Shown: in pieces, positions 17,542 to 26,262 of the stretch
How the letters are laid out: each line of letters begins with the position of its first letter
Numbering within the stretch: the stretch's first letter is position 1
Assembly: GCA_002868945.1 (NCBI GenBank)
Contig: PKTX01000005.1
Location: 1 to 64,000 of the forward strand
Length of the DNA stretch: 64,000 bases
Source of the DNA: Desulfobulbaceae bacterium
Lineage (GTDB): Bacteria; Desulfobacterota; Desulfobulbia; Desulfobulbales; SURF-16
Reading direction: 5' to 3'
Position numbers and translations under genes: made by a program
Notes under the pieces: generated by a model
Databases searched by the model: none
Told to the model about the DNA's origin: nothing
What the model saw: only the letters and a program-made list of their open reading frames with translations

Positions 17542-18431
17542 CGGAGACGATCCCCCATTCGTGGTCGTGAGCAACCACTGTATTCCGTAACCTTAATATA
17601 ACTATCCGAAGTTTTAACAAAAAAGGAATTATTATCGAGACCAACAACAGCGCCAACGACACCTTTGTAAACCGGCGCATCTGGTAAATATTGAACCCTA
17701 TTAATTTTTATTTCTTTATCTCCCAAAAAAGTTCTGGCTTCAGGCCCAGGGCGACAAATGGCCCTAACAAAGTTAAAAATATCGCGCGATTTTTGGTTCC
17801 AATCGAGCTGCTCATCACCCTCACTTCGCGCAGAACAGTAAAAACCCAATGGGTGAATTTTGGTTTGCACGATGGGTTTCACATTATTGCTTTGCACAAC
17901 TTTAATTGCATCATAAAGTGTGCTAGCACATCCCTCATATGCAGACTTAAGCAATGTCGAATAATTATCATCATCAGTGATTGGGAAACAACGCTGCAAA
18001 ATTATGTCTCCAGTATCTATACCTTCATCAACATAATGAACTGTTATTCCGAACTCTTTTTCGTCATTGATAAGCGCCCAGTTTAGAATATTGCGACCAC
18101 GGTAAAAAGGTAGCTTCCCTGCGTGACAATTAATTGTTTTCAGTGGCGGTAATTGTATAAGTTCATGACGAAAAATCTGATTAAAGGACATAGACACATG
18201 CAAATCGCAATCAAAAGCCCTCATTTGTTCTAAAAATTCTTTTGAATTAATGTTGGGATGAGTAATAAATTTCAGACTTTTTTCTGCGGATTTAGACCTG
18301 AGTACGGGGTCAGGAACATCATCACGCGCACAGACAAAGACAACTTCTAATGTTTCATCGGAAAGCAACTTGACCAAAGTCAGGTGAGCCCAAGGACCAT
18401 CTGCAAAATAACCAATTCTCATTGTTTTCAT
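17538..18431 (-). CDS. Sugar-nucleotide N-formyltransferase
   Basis: A 297-residue protein of the Formyl_trans_N fold, as in ArnA-N, WlaRD and VioF. NCHAGKLPFYRGRN holds the catalytic Asn and His, and HYVDEGIDTGDIILQ holds the catalytic Asp of the N-H-D triad. It would use N10-formyl-tetrahydrofolate to formylate an amino sugar. It directly follows the legC-type aminotransferase with a 4-bp overlap, where LegH acetyltransferase would be expected. The likely substrate is therefore the 4-amino sugar nucleotide. It is A+T-rich relative to flanking legC and legI. Confidence 0.87.
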   Translation of the reverse strand: MKTMRIGYFADGPWAHLTLVKLLSDETLEVVFVCARDDVPDPVLRSKSAEKSLKFITHPNINSKEFLEQMRAFDCDLHVSMSFNQIFRHELIQLPPLKTINCHAGKLPFYRGRNILNWALINDEKEFGITVHYVDEGIDTGDIILQRCFPITDDDNYSTLLKSAYEGCASTLYDAIKVVQSNNVKPIVQTKIHPLGFYCSARSEGDEQLDWNQKSRDIFNFVRAICRPGPEARTFLGDKEIKINRVQYLPDAPVYKGVVGAVVGLDNNSFFVKTSDSYIKVTEYSGCSRPRMGDRLR

Positions 18432-19606
18432 ATCACCCCCCTTACGTTACTCGGAATATTAATCAAACTCTGCGACAACAACTGGGCACATGTCAGCTCC
18501 ATGCGCGGACACTCGCTAAAAGGGGGCAGCTCGTGCATTAAAACCCAAACAGGGCGCGTCATGAACCCTGCGGCATTGGCCTGTTCCAATATACGGTCTC
18601 GCTGGTTAGCCTGTTCGGCGTCCAGCATGAGTGCCTGTAACCAGTAATTACTTTGACATTGTTTGGGTTCTGCCATGAGTGTTACCCCCTCCACGGATGC
18701 AAATGCCGCAGAGTAGCGCTGAAACAACTCCCTTTTCCCGGCAAGAATCAAGGGCAATTCCTCCAACTGGGCACAACCCAAGGCCGCATTAAGATTAGGC
18801 ATACGATAGTTATAACCAATTTCATCATGACGATATTCCCAGGCGTGCGGCAGTTTGGCAGTGGTGGTCAGATGCTTGGCATGGCGTGCAAGTTCGCCAT
18901 CATTGGTCAGAAGAGCTCCACCGCCGCCAGTGGTGATGGTTTTGTTGCCGTTAAAACTCAGGGTTCCCATCAATCCAAATGTCCCTGTATGCTGACTATG
19001 ATAGTAACTTCCCAGCGACTCTGCTGCATCTTCGACCAGCACAAGATTAAAGTCCCGCGCAACGGCCAGCAAGCCTTCCAAATCCACCGGGTGGCCAAAG
19101 GTGTGCATGGGCACGAGGGCACGAATGACTCGGCCGGTGCTGCGGTTGACGCAGTGGCCGCTACGTTGCTCAGTTTGGCGGGCCAAGTAGTCGCGTAGTT
19201 GTGTGGCATCCACGCCTAGCGTACGAGCTTCGCTATCAACGAAATGCGGCATGGCACCGCAATAAGTAACGGCATTGGCGGTGGCAACAAAGGTGAGTGC
19301 TGGGACCAATACCTCCTCATGGGCTTTCACCCCCGCCAGCTTCAAGGCAACATGCAGTGCTGCCGTACCGTTAACGACGGCAATTGCATGATTGGCACCG
19401 GTAAAATCTGCCAATTCAACCTCGAAACGATTAACAAACTTGCCCACGGAGGAAACGAAGGTAGAATCGAGACACTCCTTGACATATTCCCACTCATTGC
19501 CAGCAAAACTCGGTTCATGCAGAGTCACCGGCCCCGGACCAACGACGGAACGTATCGCATCAACTACTTGTTCAGCAACGGCAGTGTGCATACTTACCAT
19601 AGTCAT
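18428..19606 (-). CDS. legC: DegT/DnrJ/EryC1 sugar aminotransferase, LegC type
   Basis: A 392-residue PLP enzyme. VLVPALTFVATANAVTYCGA and LVEDAAESLG are family motifs, and LSFNGNKTITTGGGG carries the Schiff-base Lys. The N-terminus EPSFAGNEWEYVKECLDSTF, leading into VSSVGKFVNRFE, is typical of LegC/PglE-like enzymes. It aminates C4 of the UDP-4-keto-6-deoxy-hexosamine made by the LegB product. It overlaps legB by 4 bp (ATGA) and the formyltransferase by 4 bp. Confidence 0.9.
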   Translation of the reverse strand: MTMVSMHTAVAEQVVDAIRSVVGPGPVTLHEPSFAGNEWEYVKECLDSTFVSSVGKFVNRFEVELADFTGANHAIAVVNGTAALHVALKLAGVKAHEEVLVPALTFVATANAVTYCGAMPHFVDSEARTLGVDATQLRDYLARQTEQRSGHCVNRSTGRVIRALVPMHTFGHPVDLEGLLAVARDFNLVLVEDAAESLGSYYHSQHTGTFGLMGTLSFNGNKTITTGGGGALLTNDGELARHAKHLTTTAKLPHAWEYRHDEIGYNYRMPNLNAALGCAQLEELPLILAGKRELFQRYSAAFASVEGVTLMAEPKQCQSNYWLQALMLDAEQANQRDRILEQANAAGFMTRPVWVLMHELPPFSECPRMELTCAQLLSQSLINIPSNVRGVI

Positions 19607-20610
19607 AGGTTATAGACATCTGACTTGTAAACACGAAGATTATCAGGCTGCAGGAACCATTCGGCTGTTTCAGTTAGACCATGTTTGAATCCCTCGCGTC
19701 CGCCATATTTGGGCTGCCAGGCAAAAAGCTGCTTAGCCTTAGCGTTATCGGCGCACAAACGTTCGACCTCGGAATTTTCAGGTCGGAAACGGGTTTCGTC
19801 AGCGAGGATTTCAACCTCAACATTCATGGCTTCCGCAATTAATTGAACCGTGTCGCCAATGGAAATCTCAAAATTACTGCCGAAGTTAACCACCTGCCCC
19901 AGCCCCTGTTCGGAATTCAGCGCGGCAATAAAACCTGACACCGTGTCCAAAACAAAATTAAAATCTCGGGTAGGCGTCACTGCGCCGAGTTTGATCTGGC
20001 GTCGCCCATTAGCGATCTGGGTGATGATGGTCGGGACAACGGCACGGGCGGACTGACGCGGACCATATGTATTAAAGGGGCGTGCAATCACCACAGGCAG
20101 GCCGAAAGATGCGTAGAAAGAGTACGCTAATTGATCAGCAGCGATCTTAGTGGCCGAATACGGAGACTGCCCCTGCACGGGATGCTCTTCGGTAATCGGT
20201 ACAAATCGAGCCGTTCCGTAAACCTCGCTGGTTGAGGTATGAACGACTCTTTTAACACCTAGTTCTCGCGCAGCTTGCAGCACATTAAGTGTACCTTTGA
20301 CATTGGTGTCGACATAGGTGTCAGGTGAGTGGTAGGAGTATGGAATAGCTATCAGAGCGGCCAAGTGCAGCACAGCGTCACACCCGTTCATTGCTTCTTT
20401 GACGCCATGGGGATCACGGATATCTCCGGCGAAAACCTCGAACTGCCCCTTAACATCGGCTGCGCAATGATCCAGCCACCCCCAAGAGTTGAAAGAGTTA
20501 TAGAGAACAAAAGCACGGACTTTGTAGCCTTCACGAACCAAAGCTTCGGTGAGGTGCGAACCGATGAAGCCGTCAGCCCCGGTAACAAGGATGGAGGAAT
20601 TATTAATCAT
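19603..20610 (-). CDS. legB: NAD-dependent sugar-nucleotide 4,6-dehydratase, LegB type
   Basis: A 335-residue extended short-chain dehydrogenase. The Rossmann motif TGADGFIGSHL is at residues 10-20, the catalytic STSEVYGTA near 125 and YSATK near 150. LegB converts UDP-N-acetylglucosamine to the 4-keto-6-deoxy intermediate, the first committed step. It is the promoter-proximal gene of a ten-gene minus-strand operon ending with maf. No clear sigma-28, sigma-54 or sigma-70 promoter could be assigned upstream. Confidence 0.92.
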   Translation of the reverse strand: MINNSSILVTGADGFIGSHLTEALVREGYKVRAFVLYNSFNSWGWLDHCAADVKGQFEVFAGDIRDPHGVKEAMNGCDAVLHLAALIAIPYSYHSPDTYVDTNVKGTLNVLQAARELGVKRVVHTSTSEVYGTARFVPITEEHPVQGQSPYSATKIAADQLAYSFYASFGLPVVIARPFNTYGPRQSARAVVPTIITQIANGRRQIKLGAVTPTRDFNFVLDTVSGFIAALNSEQGLGQVVNFGSNFEISIGDTVQLIAEAMNVEVEILADETRFRPENSEVERLCADNAKAKQLFAWQPKYGGREGFKHGLTETAEWFLQPDNLRVYKSDVYNL

Positions 20611-20970
20611 TGCTGTTTGCCTCTTTCTTTTCCTGCTGCATTCATATCGAAATTCCGGGGCCCCGACTTAATCTGCATGAGCTCTTTTTTTGACACCGAG
20701 CAGCACAAAGGCTACACCAGCCAAGATCTTCCTCGCCTTACATCTCTCAACTATTAATAGCATGGATACTCACTAGAATGATTGAGGTTGGCAAAAAAGT
20801 GGTAATCGTACCTTTATCTTATAGTTACTTAAATCTTGTCGGGTTGCGGAGATACAACTTTAAAAAAAGTTACCGAGATGGAGTAATCTCCCATGCGGAA
20901 AAGAACAAGGAAAGAGACAACGTTAATCACGGAAAGAATTGCCGAACAATACGGAATTTGTGTACGTAAA
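20611..20970. other. Non-coding stretch upstream of legB
   Basis: 360 bp, A+T-rich in 20770-20960. It must hold the leg operon promoter, but no -35/-10 pair was convincing. No gene was recognised. Confidence 0.4.
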
Positions 20971-21389
20971 TTAAGGAATTGCGTGACCGGGACAGACCAC
21001 GTTTTCCTTCTGCATATCACTATTTATAACCGGACACCAGTGATCTCGCACCGGCATGGTCAAGGAAATAGGCGGGCCGCCATACGTCGGCTCATATTGG
21101 AACCGGCATATTTTGCCGTCATCCATTTCAACAAGTCGGCCGGCAAGTGTACCATCAAAATAGACCTCAGCCCTGCGCACTGCTATCCTCCCGCTCAAAT
21201 TCCTCACGCAGGGGGCTCTTGAAATCAAGCTCTATGTTGAGCACCTGCAGAATCTTCAACAGATTTTCAAGCCGTACGTTTTGCCGGCCCTTTTCAAGGC
21301 CATACACCGTATTCTTCCCCACCCGGCCAAATGGGCCAGCTCCTGCTGGGGTAAGCCAGCTCTTTTTGCGGTGAAATAAAACTATTCAT
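20971..21389 (-). pseudogene. Remnant of a hipB-hipA toxin-antitoxin pair
   Basis: On the minus strand the 5' part encodes pieces of a HipB-like HTH antitoxin. QQELAHLAG is in one frame and GKNTVYGLEKGRQNVRLENL in another, joined where one G seems missing in a GGGTGGGG run. A GTG at 21178-21180 then starts a HipA N-terminal domain (AEVYFDGTLAGRLVEMDDGK, then GPPISLTMPVRDH), cut off after about 45 residues. A full HipA kinase has over 400 residues, so the catalytic part is gone. Both genes are non-functional as read. Confidence 0.75.
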
Positions 21390-21588
21390 GCCACTTTGTC
21401 CGTCACAAAATCACCCCATGATGTGCTTTTAATGGATTAACTGTCACACCACAGTGAAGCTCACAATGTTTTCCCCACAAAGATGGGAAAAATCAACGAT
21501 TACTGACAAAACACAAGCTACCAAGGCGTAATAAGGTGATATTATTCCCAGAATAAGGGGAAATATTGTCTCCTCAAACACCGCCTAA

Positions 21589-22406
21589 CTATGAAGATGA
21601 CGACAGGTCGTGACCGGAATCCTCATTTTCCCCACCCTGACCAGGTACCACCTCTTTCTCCTGGCCCTTCTCAAAGCCGGGTAGGCGCTTGCGGCCGAAG
21701 AGGGCGATGGCAATGATGGAGACCTCGTAGAGGATGACCAGGGGGCCGGCCATGAGGAGCTGGTTGACCACGTCCGGGGTGGGGGTGAGGATGGCGGCGA
21801 TGACAAAGGAGATGAGGAAGGCGTACTTTCTGTTCTTTCGCAGGAAGGGGCCGTCAATGATGCCGATTTTGGCAAGGATGACCATGGCCACCGGTAGTTC
21901 AAAGATGGCGCCAAAGGCAATGAGCAGCCTGAGCGCCAGTGAAAAGTACTCCTTCACCGTGGGCGTGGCCTGCAGAAAGTCGGTGGAGTAGCCCATGAGA
22001 AACTTGAAGGCCGGCGGAAAGACCACATAATAGCCGAACAGGGCGCCGCCCAGAAAACAGCAGGAGGAGAGGATAATAAAGGGAAGGGCCAGCCGTTTTT
22101 CATGCCGGTAGAGGCCGGGGGCGACAAAGCGCCAGATCTGCCAGAGGATGACAGGCGAGGCCATGAGGATACCGCTGGTCAGGGCTAATTTCAGGTAAAA
22201 AAAAAGGCGTCCTGGTAAGAGGTAAAGATCAGGCTCGATCCTTCCGGCAATACCGCAAAGAGCGGCCTGAAGAACCAGTCGCCAAGGGGGTCGATAAAAT
22301 GATAGGCCACGGCAAAGCAGACCACAACGGCCAGCAGGCTCCGAACCAGACAGCTGCGCAGATCTGCCAGATGCTCGGGCAGCCCTTGGGTTTCCATATC
22401 TTGCAT
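21589..22406 (-). pseudogene. tatC: tatC with a frameshift at a T9 homopolymer
   Basis: Two adjoining frames give the halves of TatC, the multi-spanning receptor of the twin-arginine translocase. The first (to ~22191) has LPEHLADLRSCLVRSLLAVV and ends at SYQDAFFFT. The second carries the rest, with ASPVILWQIWRFVAPGLYRH and the later TM segments. They meet at T9 (22197-22205). One extra T restores a 272-residue protein with AFFFYLKLAL, matching the usual TatC segment in length. It is a mutation, a sequencing error or a slippage site. An intact tatC lies at 49792-50529. Confidence 0.8.
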
Positions 22407-22440
22407 ACTTGCTTCTTCGCGTTAAAAAAGGATATTTACC

Positions 22441-22552
22441 GGGTAACTGTCCAGCAGCGCCCCATCTTGCGGCGATCGGTACGGCTCACGTAGCCGATGT
22501 ACGCTTCGCCGTACCGCTTACCACAATCTGTGGCTCTGCTGGACAGTTACCC
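22441..22552. mobile_element. MITE-like element, family E
   Basis: 112 bp with perfect 17-bp inverted ends: GGGTAACTGTCCAGCAG and CTGCTGGACAGTTACCC. The interior is self-complementary (CGGTACGGC with GCCGTACCG). No coding content. Confidence 0.7.
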
Positions 22553-22990
22553 TTTGGGTGGTTTTAGGCATTTTCGGCATTAAGCTGGATAGTTACTTTG
22601 CCAGTAACTATTGCAGCAACACCCCAGCACCCCACCTTGCGGCCCTTCGGCACGGCTCAGGCAAGCCGATGGACGCTGCATCGTATCGCCTGCGGCAATC
22701 CGTGACACTGCTGGGCAGGTTAGCCTTTGGTGGTTGTCGTCATTTCCGACACCAGGCCGGAGTGTTACTTTGCCGCATAATACAGAGTGTTGGCGAGACG
22801 GTCAAGGAGGGAGTGGCACGCCTTGCGGCCTGGTTAAAAAAAAGGTAAGAGTGGTGGTCAAACCGGCGAAAAACGATACCCGTGCAACAGCACCACATCT
22901 TCGGATGATCGGTCCGGCTTAGGTACACTAGCATGGGCGGCGCCGGTCCAATCCGCAGCACCGCTGAACGATTACCAATAGATGACAGCC
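22553..22990. repeat. Degenerate tandem copies of the family-E element
   Basis: A second, diverged copy runs about 22605-22720 (CCCACCTTGCGG, CACGGCTCAGGCAAGCCGAT, ACACTGCTGGGCAGGTTAGC). A third, weaker one lies about 22885-22970. The link sequences TGGATAGTTACTTTGCC and GGAGTGTTACTTTGCC are also related. This explains the 22407-23075 gap, and no gene is seen in it. Confidence 0.5.
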
Positions 22991-23075
22991 AAGTGCCACT
23001 TGTCCTGTAACATGTGCTGAATTGTTCCCAGAGTCGTTTGCCACCCTCCACTCTCTCCTACCCCCCCAAACCGCC

Positions 23076-23969
23076 ATGCTTTCACGTCAACAGATAGAAC
23101 AATGCCGCGCCGGTACCGACCGGTTGGCCCAACCGATTCTGCCCCTGGTGCGCCTGGCGGGTATGCTCTACCTCACCGGCCCCTTCAACAGGCTGCCGGA
23201 TCTGTTCGCCGAACTCAATGAACCGGTGGAGACAGGCGGCATCACCTATGACAGACCTGCCGATCTGTTACGCCCATACCTTGAGGACATGGCCCCCTAT
23301 GAACGCTTCAAGCATCCCCAGGCGCCCAGCCGCATCATTTTGTCGTCGCAACGCACCGGTCTGGACCAATTTGAGGCCTTGGACGGCTGGGTGACCCAGA
23401 ACGTCCTGATCCGGGAACTGGAAGAGATCAACAGCCTGCTCTGCGGACCGTGCAACTGCCGGCTCTGCTGCATTGGACCAGAAGAAAACATGGCCCAGGA
23501 TTTTTTTGAGATCCCCTTGAGCGCCCAGGAAAAAAGCTTTTTCCAGCTGACCGAGATCAACAATACCACCAGCAGACAGACAAGTTCCGAGTCGGAAACG
23601 CCGCTCATGATCCAGGGCCACCCTTTTTACCTGAGCAACGATCCTCTTCTGGTTCATTGGCAGCAGGGCTGGAGCATGATCCTGCCGCGCCGCAGCAGCT
23701 GTCCCAATCTGGAGCAAGACAGCGGCGGCTGCACCATTTACAGGAAACGACCCGATGTCTGTCGCCGCCCCCAGATATTTGCCTATGCCCTGGAACGCCT
23801 GGCAGAGCTTGATCAGGAGTATGAAGGACGCCGGCTGCCGGCCTTCTGCCGCCGAGACACGATCCTGGCCATCTGGGACTGCCCCTATGTAAAACAGTTT
23901 CAGGAAGAGATCGGCGTCTATGCCCAGCTCTGCGGCATGGAGCCGATCTTCAAGGAAAACAAGGGATAA
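23076..23969 (+). CDS. YkgJ-family cysteine-cluster protein
   Basis: A 297-residue protein. Two Cys clusters, CGPCNCRLCC near residue 128 and CPNLEQDSGGCTIYRKRPDVCR near 208, follow the YkgJ (UPF0153) pattern of Fe/Zn-chelating CxxCxxCC proteins. The order CxxL...C.IY..RP..CR is the family signature. The biochemical role is unknown; metal or Fe-S binding is inferred. The ATG at 23076 is used because upstream residues are not conserved-looking and lie in repeat-derived sequence. The gene stands alone between repeat regions. Confidence 0.75.
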   Translation: MLSRQQIEQCRAGTDRLAQPILPLVRLAGMLYLTGPFNRLPDLFAELNEPVETGGITYDRPADLLRPYLEDMAPYERFKHPQAPSRIILSSQRTGLDQFEALDGWVTQNVLIRELEEINSLLCGPCNCRLCCIGPEENMAQDFFEIPLSAQEKSFFQLTEINNTTSRQTSSESETPLMIQGHPFYLSNDPLLVHWQQGWSMILPRRSSCPNLEQDSGGCTIYRKRPDVCRRPQIFAYALERLAELDQEYEGRRLPAFCRRDTILAIWDCPYVKQFQEEIGVYAQLCGMEPIFKENKG

Positions 23970-24028
23970 CTCTTCAGCAGCACCCTCTTGCTCGCCATAA
24001 CGCGAGGCTGTCGCAGGGCGAAGATCTC

Positions 24029-24077
24029 ATTCTGGATTCTGGATTCTGGATTCTGGATTCTGGATTCTGGATTCTGG
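24029..24077. repeat. Heptanucleotide tandem array ATTCTGG x7
   Basis: Seven perfect, contiguous copies of ATTCTGG (49 bp) in a non-coding gap. A second 7 x 7 bp array with another heptamer is at 35320-35368. Confidence 0.95.
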
Positions 24078-24142
24078 AAAAAATAACGAAATTTCGAGCC
24101 ATGAACAAACCCGGGAAATTGACAAGAACGATTTTCATCCTG

Positions 24143-24318
24143 TTAACAGCCCGTTGAAAAACGTAGCGAGCACAGCTGAGGCAAGGAAAAATGAGGCGAA
24201 AAAATGCGCGCCCGGAGGAAGTACCCTTGGGGTGCAGTTTACATGGGGTAAATGAGCATTTTGAGCCGAATTTTGACGCCGCATCAGCAAGCGTAGTAGT
24301 TTTTCAACGGGCTGTTAA
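24143..24318. mobile_element. MITE-like element, family A copy 2
   Basis: 176 bp with perfect inverted ends TTAACAGCCCGTTGAAAAAC and GTTTTTCAACGGGCTGTTAA. The interior closely follows copy 1 (GTAGCGAGCACAGCTGAGGC, AATGCGCGCCCGGAGG, TTTTGACGCCGCATCAGC) but is 40 bp shorter. Its right end supplies the TAA of the folate cyclo-ligase gene. Confidence 0.8.
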
Positions 24319-24995
24319 GCCGGAAAGCGGGCCTGCGAGAGCCGCCACAGCAGTTCGATCTTACGAATCCGCCTCGTCTCCAGATTTTCCCACCTGACAG
24401 CCGGCTGCTGCCGTCCGGCTGCGAGCTCCTGCAGACCATGCTGGTGGCAAAAGAAATTCATGCGCACGTCCCAGGGGTCTTGTTTCAGCGCATCCGCAAC
24501 AAGCTGTTCCGGCCATCCCAGTGCCACAAACAGCGCCTCCTCCCCCACTGCCCCCATCTCAGCCAGAATGGCCATGGCCAAATCAAAGAAGCCGGTGCCG
24601 TGACCAAGGCGAGCGCCGCTAGCATCCACAGCCAGACAATCGGTCAGGGCCAGATCGACATGCAGATCAGCAAGCGCTGCCTGATCAAGCAAGGTAGCAC
24701 GGCTCGCCAGGCCCTTGAAGGTAACGGCATGGCCCAGCTCCTTGAAGGAAAGGCTATAGGGCTGCAGGCGGTAGAAACCGTCTTTTAAGCCGGGTCCCGG
24801 CATGAGCAGGACCTTACCGTCAAGCAGGGCATTGATTCTCACCTGCTGCAGAAGGGGGGCCGGTGAGACAAAGATGGTTTGAGCGGCACGATAGATGTTC
24901 TGTCGCCGCAGAGTTTCGGCAAGTTTTCCTGCACCTGCAACAGGCAAAGCCATCTGCTCAAGCTGCCGACGCCTGCTGCTTTTGTCATTTTCCAT
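24315..24995 (-). CDS. 5-formyltetrahydrofolate cyclo-ligase family protein
   Basis: A 226-residue protein. The C-terminal signature GARLGHGTGFFDLAMAIL (about residues 137-154) matches the RLGxGxGxYD motif of MTHFS, which converts 5-formyl-THF to methenyl-THF with ATP. SSRRRQLEQMALPV at the N-terminus resembles the KxxLRxxxR helix. The final residues (RLSQARFPA) and the stop are encoded by sequence related to the intergenic repeat core and the family-A end, so the native C-terminus may be lost. Folate supply is relevant to the formyltransferase at 17538, though the two are not linked in an operon. Confidence 0.8.
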   Translation of the reverse strand: MENDKSSRRRQLEQMALPVAGAGKLAETLRRQNIYRAAQTIFVSPAPLLQQVRINALLDGKVLLMPGPGLKDGFYRLQPYSLSFKELGHAVTFKGLASRATLLDQAALADLHVDLALTDCLAVDASGARLGHGTGFFDLAMAILAEMGAVGEEALFVALGWPEQLVADALKQDPWDVRMNFFCHQHGLQELAAGRQQPAVRWENLETRRIRKIELLWRLSQARFPA

Positions 24996-25046
24996 CTCTG
25001 ATCACCAATGGGAATTGCCCGACACCGCCAGCCAGGCATCTCACAC

Positions 25047-25076
25047 AAAAAAAACCCCTGCATCCCATAGCAGGGG
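25047..25076 (-). terminator. Rho-independent terminator of the D-Ala-D-Ala carboxypeptidase gene
   Basis: On the minus strand CCCCTGC, an eight-base loop, GCAGGGG, then eight T. It lies 50 bp past the stop at 25126. Confidence 0.9.
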
Positions 25077-25125
25077 ATGACAGAGGTGGAAACAAGGTGT
25101 GGCGCCGGCTGAGACGCCGGAACAC

Positions 25126-26262
25126 CTACATCTTTGATTGCTTACTGACCTGGGAAAGAATCCGGCGTGCCGAGACACGGCCCTGGGCGGCAGAGCCCTG
25201 CTCGTCGGCTAGCGGTTTAAGCGAGGCGATCATGGCAGGTTTACTGGCCAGTTTGCCCTCGGCAATCAATTGGCTGCGGCGCTTAAAGCCATACTCCACC
25301 AGAGTAGCCACATCATCCCACATGGTCTCACTGCCCATAATGGCAACGGTGATTGCCCCGCCACGCCTTTCAAACATTCCCACATAGGTCTGGCGCGCCG
25401 CATGGGTATAGCCTGTTTTACCGCCCTTGGCCCCCTCAATGGCCCAGAGGGCCTTGTTGTGATTGTTGAGACGTCTGCCATAGCTGGTATTGACCCGGAC
25501 CGTGCTGATCCGCCGGGCAAACTCGGCATCCTCCATGGCCCGGGTAAAGACAACGGCCAGATCACGGACAGTGGAACGCTGGCCCCGGACAGTCAGACCC
25601 GAGGCGGACTTGCACACCGTGGAACGGGCCCCAAGCTCTCTTGCCTTCCGATTCATGAGCTTGGCAAAGGTCTTCTCACTGCCGGCCACCCACTCGGCCA
25701 GGGCCACACTGGCGTCATTGGCCGAGGCAATCAACACCGCATTAATCAGATCATCGGCCCGGTATTGCCTGCCCTGATGAAGATAGATCTTTGAACGCGG
25801 CATCTTGGCGGCCCTGTGGCTCACCTTGATCAGAGAGGAATCACGCAGGGCATTCATGGCCACCAGGCCGGTTAAGACCTTGATGGTGGAGGCGGGCTGG
25901 CCGGCACGGTCAGGCTCGTGGGCATAGATAATCTGCCCTGTTCCCGCATCCATTATAATGGCACTGCGGGCCGTCAGTCTGGTGCGCAGGCCCGCAGGGG
26001 CCAGCGGCGTAGCATCAAAGGCCGAACCCTGCGCGGTAGAGGGTCTTCTTTTGGCCGTATCTGAAATCTTGCCCGAGATGGCAAGGGGGCCAAGTTGCTG
26101 CACGGAGGTACGCCGGACCTGGGGAGCGTCCGGTTTCTGTTTGACGACACTGGTGATCACCGCAGCGGTGGAAGAGATATCAGCCAAGGCATTGTGTGCC
26201 GTAAAAAAACAGACCACCGCTGACACAAAAATGGCCACAAAGGATTTCAAACAAAATATCAT
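25126..26262 (-). CDS. D-alanyl-D-alanine carboxypeptidase (PBP5/6-like)
   Basis: A 378-residue periplasmic serine peptidase (S11) that trims the terminal D-Ala of peptidoglycan stem peptides. A signal peptide covers residues ~1-27 (hydrophobic core VAIFVSAVVCFFTA, cleavage after ALA). Active-site motifs are STIK (S125-K128), SAN (180-182) and KTG (282-284), in normal spacing. Residues 28-90 are a low-complexity linker. The last ~50 residues are short compared with PBP5, so the C-terminal membrane-anchoring domain seems absent. It is monocistronic with a strong terminator. Confidence 0.92.
   Translation of the reverse strand: MIFCLKSFVAIFVSAVVCFFTAHNALADISSTAAVITSVVKQKPDAPQVRRTSVQQLGPLAISGKISDTAKRRPSTAQGSAFDATPLAPAGLRTRLTARSAIIMDAGTGQIIYAHEPDRAGQPASTIKVLTGLVAMNALRDSSLIKVSHRAAKMPRSKIYLHQGRQYRADDLINAVLIASANDASVALAEWVAGSEKTFAKLMNRKARELGARSTVCKSASGLTVRGQRSTVRDLAVVFTRAMEDAEFARRISTVRVNTSYGRRLNNHNKALWAIEGAKGGKTGYTHAARQTYVGMFERRGGAITVAIMGSETMWDDVATLVEYGFKRRSQLIAEGKLASKPAMIASLKPLADEQGSAAQGRVSARRILSQVSKQSKM

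Noticed and set aside
24029-24077. Possible CRISPR or origin iterons at the heptamer arrays
   Set aside because: Units are 7 bp without spacers, and no replication initiator gene is nearby.
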